Below are positions 32,645 to 38,115 of a DNA stretch of 38,115 nt, in pieces; the stretch's first letter is position 1, and each line of letters begins with the position of its first letter. The position numbers and the translations under genes are program-made. This stretch comes from Clostridia bacterium (lineage in GTDB: Bacteria > Bacillota > Peptococcia > DRI-13 > SM3-B62), in assembly GCA_018432615.1 (NCBI GenBank), contig JAHDSQ010000051.1, positions 1 through 38,115 of the forward strand, read 5' to 3'. The notes below the pieces were generated by a model. It was not told the DNA's origin. It was given only the letters and a program-made list of their open reading frames with translations, and did not search any database.

Positions 32645-33841
32645 ATGTCATTTAAGATAACAATGCCAAAAATGGGCTTAACGATGAGTAAAGGAACATT
32701 GGGTAAATGGCTAAAAAAAGAAGGGGATAAAGTAAAAAAGGGTGAGGAGATTTTGGAGGTAACAACCGACAAAATTGCCAACATGGTCGAAGCTCCCTCC
32801 GAAGGGGTGCTCCTGAAAATCCTGGTAAAGGAAGGTGAAGAAGTTCCTATAGGCTTCACTCTGGGAGTTATCGGTGAACCGGGGGAGGAAATTGATTTAT
32901 TGACAGAAGTCCCCCAGGTTGTGCAGGAAACTGCACAAGAGTCTATTCAAAGTAACGAATCCCCCGAAAAAAGAAATGAGTATTCCGAAGAGAGAATAAA
33001 AATAACACCGGCAGCCAGGAAAATAGCCCGTGAAAAAGGAATTGACTACAAAGGCGTAAAAGGAACAGGCCCGGGAGGGCGTATTACCAGAGAAGACATT
33101 GAGAAAGTTACAGCTAACGAGATTACAGCGAAGACAGAGCAAGAGGCACCGGGCGTGCTGGAAACCATCCCTTATACAGGTATGCGCAGGAGTATCGGCG
33201 AGAACATGCTCGACAGCTGGGGTTCGATACCAAAGGTAACGCATCATGTAAGTGTTGATGCAGCAAATCTCATAGCCTTCAGGAGAATGCTCAATGAAGA
33301 TAGTGATGAGCATGAGAAAATATCCTTGACCGATATATTGGTTAAAATTGCCGCCAAGGCTCTGGAAATGAGGCCGAAGGTTAACATTGTTCTGGCAGAA
33401 AATCTGATTAAGGTCATGGGGAATATTAACATTGGAGTAGCCGTAGCTTTGGAAAACGGCTTAGTTGTTCCCGTCATTAAAGATGCCAATAAAAAGAGTC
33501 TTTCAAGGGTCAGCAGAGAAATTAAGGAATTAGCAGATAAGGCCCGAGGGAATAAAATCGAAAGGGAAGACATCAGCGGTGGTACATTTACCATCACCAA
33601 TTTAGGAGCATACGGTTCTGTCGATTGGTTTACTCCGATCATCAACCGACCGGAATCTTCAATCTTGGGTATTGGCAGGATAGTTGAGAAACCGGCCATA
33701 ATAGAGGGACAGTTGCTAAATCGTCCCACCCTGGGTCTTTCTTTTGCCTTTGACCATAGGGTGTTGGACGGAGCACCGGCGGCGGAATTTTTGGCTGTTA
33801 TCCTGAAGCTGATCGATTCACCGGCCAAAGCTCTGATTTAA
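32645..33841 (+). CDS. acoC: Dihydrolipoamide acyltransferase E2 (system 2)
   Basis: 398 residues. The N-terminal lipoyl domain carries Lys 43 in EVTTDKIANM. A single E3-binding domain follows (ITPAARKIAREKGIDYKG, then GPGGRI, about 117-155). The catalytic domain ends with DHRVLDG (His about 371). An upstream in-frame start at 32594 lies inside acoX and is rejected; the ATG at 32645 follows GAGGGGTGAAGG just past the acoX stop. No E3 gene follows, so lipoamide must be reoxidised by an E3 from elsewhere, most likely the one at 25501. Confidence 0.9.
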   Translation: MSFKITMPKMGLTMSKGTLGKWLKKEGDKVKKGEEILEVTTDKIANMVEAPSEGVLLKILVKEGEEVPIGFTLGVIGEPGEEIDLLTEVPQVVQETAQESIQSNESPEKRNEYSEERIKITPAARKIAREKGIDYKGVKGTGPGGRITREDIEKVTANEITAKTEQEAPGVLETIPYTGMRRSIGENMLDSWGSIPKVTHHVSVDAANLIAFRRMLNEDSDEHEKISLTDILVKIAAKALEMRPKVNIVLAENLIKVMGNINIGVAVALENGLVVPVIKDANKKSLSRVSREIKELADKARGNKIEREDISGGTFTITNLGAYGSVDWFTPIINRPESSILGIGRIVEKPAIIEGQLLNRPTLGLSFAFDHRVLDGAPAAEFLAVILKLIDSPAKALI

Positions 33842-33891
33842 AAAATATATGCGAGCGAAACCATAAAATTATGAGATAAGGAGGGTGAAAA

Positions 33892-34197
33892 ATGGCCTTA
33901 AAAGCAGCTTTTATCTTTTTAGCACCTGAGGCTGATCCGGCAAAAGATCAGGCCGTGATCGATACGAAAGCGGTATCCTTAACTACTGTCGGCGTAAAGG
34001 ATTACAATGAGGCGGTAGTGACTGCCCAAAAGCTGGTGGCTGAAGGGATAGCGGCAATAGAATTATGCGGAGGGTTCGGCATTGAAGGGACAGCAGCGGT
34101 AAAAAAGGCGGTTGCAGGTAAAGCCGCGGTGGGAGTGGTACATTTCGACATACACCCCGGACTGGAAAATAGAAGCGGGGATGAATTGTTTAAGTAA
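33892..34197 (+). CDS. DUF6506-family protein
   Basis: 101 residues, compact and soluble. KAAFIFLAPEADPAKDQAV, the central VTAQKLVAEGIAAIELCGGFG and the end GVVHFDIHPGLENRSGDELF fit the DUF6506 family. I know of no assigned function. The conserved CGGFG and HFDIHPG segments could form a small ligand site. AAGGAGG at 33879-33885 is well placed. It ends the second operon, 50 bp after E2 and before a strong terminator, so it is regulated with the dehydrogenase. Confidence 0.8.
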   Translation: MALKAAFIFLAPEADPAKDQAVIDTKAVSLTTVGVKDYNEAVVTAQKLVAEGIAAIELCGGFGIEGTAAVKKAVAGKAAVGVVHFDIHPGLENRSGDELFK

Positions 34198-34210
34198 AGG
34201 AACGTTATAC

Positions 34211-34254
34211 AAGGAGAAGTCTCATTATAAAATGAGATGCTCTCCTTTTTTTTT
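34211..34254 (+). terminator. Intrinsic terminator of the second aco-like operon
   Basis: GGAGA and TCTCATT pair with AATGAGA and TCTCC around an ATAA loop, with one small internal loop, followed by T9. Strong. Confidence 0.93.
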
Positions 34255-34258
34255 ATCA

Positions 34259-34287
34259 ATTACAAACCGAATTAATAATGGTATAAT
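34259..34287 (+). promoter_or_regulatory. Promoter for the chemoreceptor-like gene
   Basis: ATTACA (34259-34264), 17 bp, then TATAAT (34282-34287) preceded by an extended TG at 34279-34280. It lies just after a terminator and about 60 bp before the start at 34349. Confidence 0.6.
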
Positions 34288-34348
34288 AGGAAAAAAGGAT
34301 ATAATATAAAAATTCGGAATATAGAATTAAATACAAGGAGGCTTTTTA

Positions 34349-35179
34349 ATGGAAGAACTAACCATGCTCGATTATATTTTAAAGGTTAGCCCCATGATCA
34401 ATCAATTTACCCAGGCTGATTTAGGAGTTGCTGTTTGCGACTGCGAGAAATGGTTGCTGTATATACCTGCGGAAACATTAGATCTCAAAGCAAAGGTCGG
34501 AGACCCTGTTAAGGAAGGAGCCGCCGCATATATCGCAATGCGGGAGAAACGGAGAGTGGTGCAGGAGATTGATGCCGGTCTTTACGGTGTACCTTATATA
34601 GCGGTGGGAATTCCAATTTTTAACGAAGCGGGAGAGGTCATCGGCGGAATGGGGGTTTCGGAAAATACACAGCGCAGGGATAACCTTGTAGGAATAGCTA
34701 AAGAACTAGAGGGAGCCCTGCACAATATCCAAGCCACCATGCAGGAAATAGCGGCCGAAGCGCAAGAGCTTTCGGCAACAAGCCAGGAAATGAAAGCCGT
34801 ATCCGATGATGCTGATACTCAGGTAAAAGAAACGGCAGGTATCCTTGAAGCAGTCAGACAAATTGCTAAACAGACCAACCTAATTGGTCTTAACGCCTCG
34901 ATTGAGGCAGCCCGGGCCGGTGAAATGGGGAGGGGCTTCAATGTGGTTGCCAACGAAGTGCGTAACCTTTCGGGTATGACAAGTCAATCCACTGGGGAAA
35001 TTGAAGCTATTATTGGGAAAATCAAAGAAGCTATAAAAACGAGTGTTTCCGCCGCAAACGTTGTCAGCAGAATTTCAAATGGACAAGCGGAAAAATTACA
35101 ATCTATTAACTTTCTTCTCGACGATTTAGTCAAGCTTACCGACAAACTTCTTTCTTCTGCGGAAGAATTAACAGTTTAA
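34349..35179 (+). CDS. Short soluble methyl-accepting-type sensor
   Basis: 276 residues with no membrane segment. The first half (about 1-120) is a small sensor domain with [41 protein letters not shown] and a PAS/GAF-like [20 protein letters not shown]. The second half is coiled coil and carries the chemoreceptor hairpin tip: [21 protein letters not shown] followed by [15 protein letters not shown]. The signalling helices are shorter than in full receptors and usual methylation sites are not evident. A cytoplasmic sensor feeding CheA or a similar kinase is likely. No che genes are in the window. The Cys pair in VCDCEK might sense redox or metal. Confidence 0.85.
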   Translation: MEELTMLDYILKVSPMINQFTQADLGVAVCDCEKWLLYIPAETLDLKAKVGDPVKEGAAAYIAMREKRRVVQEIDAGLYGVPYIAVGIPIFNEAGEVIGGMGVSENTQRRDNLVGIAKELEGALHNIQATMQEIAAEAQELSATSQEMKAVSDDADTQVKETAGILEAVRQIAKQTNLIGLNASIEAARAGEMGRGFNVVANEVRNLSGMTSQSTGEIEAIIGKIKEAIKTSVSAANVVSRISNGQAEKLQSINFLLDDLVKLTDKLLSSAEELTV

Positions 35180-35209
35180 TTTATAAAAAACGCACAAAAA
35201 GCATTTTAT

Positions 35210-35238
35210 TTGACTATTAATAAAAATCAAGATATTAT
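35210..35238 (+). promoter_or_regulatory. Sigma-A promoter for the LytTR operon
   Basis: TTGACT (35210-35215), 17 bp, then TATTAT (35233-35238). Transcription would begin near 35245, about 158 nt ahead of the response regulator start and exactly where the structured leader begins. Confidence 0.7.
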
Positions 35239-35244
35239 ATAAAT

Positions 35245-35365
35245 ATGGCCTAGCTACACTACATAGTGTCGCATTACTGCTGAAACGATATTGATTATAC
35301 ATATACCGGTGCGGAAACCAAATAGGCCGGGGACTACTAAAACGCGTCGGGCAACGGCGCTTTTT
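35245..35365 (+). ncRNA. Candidate cis-regulatory leader RNA with intrinsic terminator
   Basis: GGCCTA (35247-35252) pairs with TAGGCC (35323-35328), closing a domain near the predicted transcript start. Inside are a perfect hairpin ACACT-ACAT-AGTGT (35256-35269) and a CGCA/TGCG stem (35270-35273 with 35310-35313), forming a multi-branched fold. Downstream, GCGTCG (35344-35349) pairs with CGGCGC (35355-35360), with one G-U, followed by T5: an intrinsic terminator 38 nt before the LytTR gene. GTGC at 35310-35313 could alternatively pair with GCGC of the terminator stem, giving a switch. I cannot match it to a known riboswitch class with confidence. Confidence 0.55.
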
Positions 35366-35402
35366 CATCCTGAAGAAATACATTTTCAAGGGAGATGAAA
35401 TT

Positions 35403-36149
35403 ATGGCATTAAGGGTCGTAATAGCCGAAGATGAGGAATTATTGAGAAGGCAAATTGTGAAAATAGTATCTTCGTTTGAAGATTTCGAAGTGGTTGCCTC
35501 ATGCGAGACGGGAGCGGAGTTCCTCAAGACGATTAAAAGAATCAAGCATGAGATTGCCCTTGTTGATATTTTCATGCCCGGGATGACAGGGATAGAAGTA
35601 GTCAAAGCAGTCAGGGACAGCCTGCCTGAGACGGAATTTATCTTCATTACGGCACACGAGGAATTCATCAGAGATGCCGTAGAACTCTATGCGGCTGATT
35701 ATATCCAGAAACCTTTCGACGAGGAGAGGTTGATTAAAACATTGAATAGGCTGAGAAAAAGACTGATCATCGGCGAGAAGTCTGTTGAGTTCAAGGTAGG
35801 GAAAGAGATGGCAATGGTGCGTGAACGGGATCTCTACTTTGTCGAAGCCTTTTACAAAAAGACGAAAGTCTATACGGAAGATGATGAATTTGTTTCAGAC
35901 TACACCCTTGGACAGGTCGAGGAAATATTGGATATGGACAGGTTCTTTAAAACAAGCCGCTCGTTTCTTGTCAATGTCAATAAGGTCAATATCATCAGAC
36001 CTTATAACAGGAGCTCTTATGAGGTGATATTCAAGAATAAGAATTACAGTGCTTTTTTGTCGAAATGGAGATATGAAGATTTTCGTGCAAGAATTAAGGC
36101 AAAAAATGCGGCGAAGGAAGAGATAGTCTCAACAAACAAAGAAATTTGA
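35403..36149 (+). CDS. LytTR-family response regulator
   Basis: 248 residues. The receiver domain (1-120) has the acidic pair EDEE, the phospho-acceptor Asp in ALVDIFMPGMTG, Thr in FITAHEE and Lys in IQKPFDEER. The LytTR DNA-binding domain (about 130-235) has FKVGKEMAMVRERDLYFVEA, FFKTSRSFLVNVNKVNII and the final YEVIFKNKNYSAFLS. This is the layout of AgrA/LytR proteins that regulate autolysis, peptide signalling or surface properties. GGGAG precedes the ATG at 35403. It is followed by the small membrane-protein array, its probable target or signalling partners. The matching histidine kinase is not in the window. Confidence 0.92.
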   Translation: MALRVVIAEDEELLRRQIVKIVSSFEDFEVVASCETGAEFLKTIKRIKHEIALVDIFMPGMTGIEVVKAVRDSLPETEFIFITAHEEFIRDAVELYAADYIQKPFDEERLIKTLNRLRKRLIIGEKSVEFKVGKEMAMVRERDLYFVEAFYKKTKVYTEDDEFVSDYTLGQVEEILDMDRFFKTSRSFLVNVNKVNIIRPYNRSSYEVIFKNKNYSAFLSKWRYEDFRARIKAKNAAKEEIVSTNKEI

Positions 36150-36190
36150 TGGTTAACGATTACTCTGAAAACAAGGAAGGAAGGTGAATA

Positions 36191-36664
36191 ATGAGGGTAT
36201 TGAATATCTATCAGGTATTGATGTATTCAATTCCTGAGGCGATCGTGGTAACAACCATTGCTTTCGCTTTGGCCGGAGCAAAGTTGCAGTGGAGGAAGGT
36301 TCTTTTAGTAGCAATTCCAACATCATTGATAACAGTGACTCTTCGTCCGTATCTAAGCAGTATATCGGTAAATAACATTCTGTATTATTCTCTTTTGGCT
36401 TTAATGCTTTATATTACTAAAACTGCAGGGTTTCTTGAAAGTTTTGCAAGTGCAGGTTTGACCGGCGGTATTTATCTTATGAATGAGATTATTTACTTTC
36501 TAGCATTGGAAGCTTTTTTTGGAATAGATTTTGACGCCGTATTTGCCGATGGGAAAAGAGCATATCTCATATTCTTAATAGAATTCACAATAGTAACTTT
36601 GATTTCTGTATTTCTCAACAAAAGAAAAATATCGATTTTCCCGAAAAACAAGGAGGTATCATGA
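36191..36664 (+). CDS. Small polytopic membrane protein, array copy 1
   Basis: 157 residues with about five hydrophobic helices. It begins MRVLNIYQVLMYSIPEAIVV, then has the conserved ALAGAKLQWRKVLLVAIPTS and TLRPYLSS. The last part is FLNKRKISIFP, a short basic cytoplasmic end. The YSIPEA...G.KL.W.K..L...P pattern recalls, from memory, the N-terminal membrane sensor of some clostridial GHKL histidine kinases, but no kinase domain is attached. GGAAGGAAGGTGAATA precedes the ATG, and nearly the same sequence precedes copy 3. Its stop overlaps copy 2 by 4 nt. Function is unknown; a signal-sensing or kinase-modulating membrane partner of the LytTR system is plausible. Confidence 0.7.
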   Translation: MRVLNIYQVLMYSIPEAIVVTTIAFALAGAKLQWRKVLLVAIPTSLITVTLRPYLSSISVNNILYYSLLALMLYITKTAGFLESFASAGLTGGIYLMNEIIYFLALEAFFGIDFDAVFADGKRAYLIFLIEFTIVTLISVFLNKRKISIFPKNKEVS

Positions 36665-37158
36665 TAAAGTTAACCTTATTGCAAACTTTGATCTATTCAA
36701 TCCCGGAAGCCATTGTATTTACTACGATGATTTTTCCCCTGGCCGGAGCGGAGCTTAAGTGGAAAAAGGTAATCTTGGTAGCAGTACCGGCAGCGTTGAT
36801 TATTGTGCAACTAAGACCTCATCTTGGAAGCATGATGATGAATGCATTTGTTTACTACGTTCTACTTATTATTTTACTTCGTTTAAACAAAGTAGCGGGA
36901 TTGATTGAAAGTATTGCGGGGACAATCCTGGCGGGAGCGTTTTATTGTGCGTTGGAAAACATCAACATAAGGATGCATTGCGTATTTTTCGGAATCAATT
37001 ACGAGTCAGTTCTTACGGATGAAAGAATAAGGTACATTACTTTTTTAACACAGCTTGCGGTAGTAATAATCTTTTCCGTATTTCTTAACAAACGGAAGGT
37101 ATCGATCTTTTCGAAGAAAGATTTAGCAGAACAGGGGGATGATAACAAAAAATGCTGA
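36661..37158 (+). CDS. Small polytopic membrane protein, array copy 2
   Basis: 165 residues, diverged paralogue of copy 1. It shows MIKLTLLQTLIYSIPEAIVF, PLAGAELKWKKVILVAVPAA, LRPHLGS and the ending FLNKRKVSIFSKKDLAEQGD. About five membrane helices are expected. It starts within the end of copy 1 (ATGA overlap), so the two are translated together. The longer tail DLAEQGDDNKK is shared with copy 3 but absent from copy 1. No enzyme motif is seen. Confidence 0.7.
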   Translation: MIKLTLLQTLIYSIPEAIVFTTMIFPLAGAELKWKKVILVAVPAALIIVQLRPHLGSMMMNAFVYYVLLIILLRLNKVAGLIESIAGTILAGAFYCALENINIRMHCVFFGINYESVLTDERIRYITFLTQLAVVIIFSVFLNKRKVSIFSKKDLAEQGDDNKKC

Positions 37159-37202
37159 TGGTTTTGGAAAGTTCCCATGAAAATAAGGAAAGAAGGTGAA
37201 TA

Positions 37203-37709
37203 ATGAGGGTACTGAATATCTATCAGGTATTGATATATTCAATTCCTGAGGCGATTGTGGTAACAACCATTGCTTTTGCTTTGGTCGGGGCAAAGCTCAA
37301 ATGGAGGAAAGTTTTACTGGTAGCAATACCTACCTCGCTGATAACGGTAACTCTTCGTCCGTACCTTGGGAGTATTGTGCAAAACATCTTATTGTACTAT
37401 TTAATTATTACAATAATGCTTTATGTGAGCAAAGCGGCTAGTTTGATTGAGAGTTTTGTAGGATCCTCTGTGAGTGGTGCGATTTATCTTATGATAGAGG
37501 GCCTCAAGTTTTCGGTGTTGGAAGCTTTTTTTGGGATTGATCATAATATGTCTTTCGCGAACGAAAAGACAGCATTTCTTATATTTCTAATACAAATGAT
37601 AATAGCAATCATATTATCCATATTTCTTAACAAACGGAAGATATCGATCTTTCCGAAGAAAGATTTAGCAGAAAAGGGGGATGATAACAATAAAAAAGAA
37701 TCTGCTTGA
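37203..37709 (+). CDS. Small polytopic membrane protein, array copy 3 (mosaic)
   Basis: 168 residues. The N-terminal half is nearly identical to copy 1 (MRVLNIYQVLIYSIPEAIVV, ALVGAKLKWRKVLLVAIPTS, TLRPYLGS), and so is the 20 bp upstream. The tail, FPKKDLAEKGDDNNKK, follows copy 2. This mosaic points to recent duplication or unequal exchange within the array. Helix layout is as in the other copies. Function is unknown. Confidence 0.7.
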   Translation: MRVLNIYQVLIYSIPEAIVVTTIAFALVGAKLKWRKVLLVAIPTSLITVTLRPYLGSIVQNILLYYLIITIMLYVSKAASLIESFVGSSVSGAIYLMIEGLKFSVLEAFFGIDHNMSFANEKTAFLIFLIQMIIAIILSIFLNKRKISIFPKKDLAEKGDDNNKKESA

Positions 37710-37748
37710 AACAGCACTTGTTAATATCACTTAGAAAGTAGGTGTGTC

Positions 37749-37985
37749 ATGCTTGAATTAAGTTTATCGGAAATCTGTATTTATTCAATTCCAGAAGCTC
37801 TGGTTTTAGCGAGTATAGCTTTTGCCTTCGCCGGGGAAAGGATAGGTTGGGGGAAATTACTGCTGGTAGGTATTATCACCGGTGCAACGATGGGATTGCT
37901 TCGTCCACATCTTGATAATCTGATAGTACATATGCTGTGTTATAATGTTTTTTTGGCTTTAATGATGTATTTAAATAGGGGCTGA
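37749..37985 (+). pseudogene. Truncated fourth array copy
   Basis: 78 residues: MLELSLSEICIYSIPEALVL, AFAGERIGWGKLLLVGI, LLRPHLDN, then LMMYLNRG and a stop. It covers only the first two to three helices of the 157-168-residue paralogues and ends where they continue with an ESxAG helix. No continuation is seen in the other frames after 37985. GTAGGTGTG precedes the ATG. It could be a decayed copy or a functional short form. Confidence 0.55.
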
Positions 37986-38115
37986 TGAATAACGCAGTTT
38001 TTCCATCAAGTCAAAAAAACAGGTCTTAACCAGCTCCAATATATTGATTCCAAAAATGAGCGTAAAAAGGCTCTTAACCTTTTCTCCAAGTTCATTACCA
38101 AAAATACAAGATGTA
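37986..38115. other. Window end, possible partial coding sequence, strand unclear
   Basis: Both strands have an open frame to the window edge. Plus-strand codons give QVKKTGLNQLQYIDSKNERK with no start; minus-strand codons give LFTLIFGINILELVKTCFF, ending in a stop at 37971-37973. I cannot choose between them or name a family. Confidence 0.25.

Noticed and set aside
31896-32651. A 251-codon open frame on the minus strand
   Set aside because: It lies wholly opposite acoX and the start of E2, and its composition is explained as an antisense shadow.
33244-33828. A 194-codon minus-strand frame
   Set aside because: A shadow of the conserved E2 catalytic domain on the other strand.
35250-35259. 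CTAGCTACAC, identical to the loop of preQ1-I riboswitches
   Set aside because: The flanking stem strands and the A-rich tail needed for the preQ1 pseudoknot are missing, and the bases fit better into the P1 stem and the ACACT/AGTGT hairpin. No queuosine gene follows.

Overview
The window looks like chromosome from an anaerobic, low-to-moderate GC Firmicute of the Clostridia type. The reasons are strong AGGAGG ribosome-binding sites, many GTG/TTG starts, oxygen-sensitive HgdC-type activase chemistry, AcoR-like sigma-54 regulators, a MetP/MetS transporter pair and sigma-A promoters with TTGACA/TAtaaT boxes. I cannot name the genus. No rRNA, tRNA, CRISPR array or intact insertion sequence is visible.

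Layout. (1) 1-1240: an orphan Phd/YefM-like antitoxin and a small anchored protein. (2) 1252-7357: a five-gene operon of GH130 phosphorylase (apparently starting at ATT), GT4-like glycosyltransferase, alpha/alpha-barrel protein, ManC-type GDP-mannose synthesis and phosphohexomutase. It reads as a GDP-mannose-fed mannoside cycle. (3) 7418-7965: a YefM/YoeB toxin-antitoxin pair on the minus strand with a palindromic operator. (4) 8123-14826: an aminotransferase, a 62-bp perfect palindrome of the REP/RAYT kind, an activase with two HgdB/DUF2229-like partners, a small minus-strand gene and a TGS-P-loop nucleoside kinase. (5) 14955-16551: a MetP-like sodium symporter interrupted by one in-frame TGA at the conserved Trp of GNxWRFPY, followed by an intact 31-aa MetS.

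(6) 16818-34197 holds two paralogous acetoin-dehydrogenase-like 2-oxo-acid/diketone dehydrogenase systems, each with its own sigma-54 activator. The first has a regulator, a -24/-12 promoter, a TRAP transporter (dctPQM), E1 alpha, E1 beta, E2 and E3. The second has a regulator, a -24/-12 promoter, a Lin0512-family protein, E1 alpha, E1 beta, AcoX, E2 and a DUF6506 protein. It has no E3, so it probably borrows the one from the first system. Imported or internal substrate would be cleaved to an acyl-CoA, with electrons leaving through lipoamide and NADH.

(7) 34259-38115: a short soluble chemoreceptor-like protein; a structured leader RNA ending in an intrinsic terminator; a LytTR response regulator; and a tandem array of three small paralogous membrane proteins plus a truncated fourth, with no histidine kinase in view. 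The leader and the membrane-protein array are the best candidates for an undescribed signalling system. The TGA-interrupted transporter, the ATT start, and the Lin0512/AcoX/DUF6506 dehydrogenase operon are the other main points of interest.
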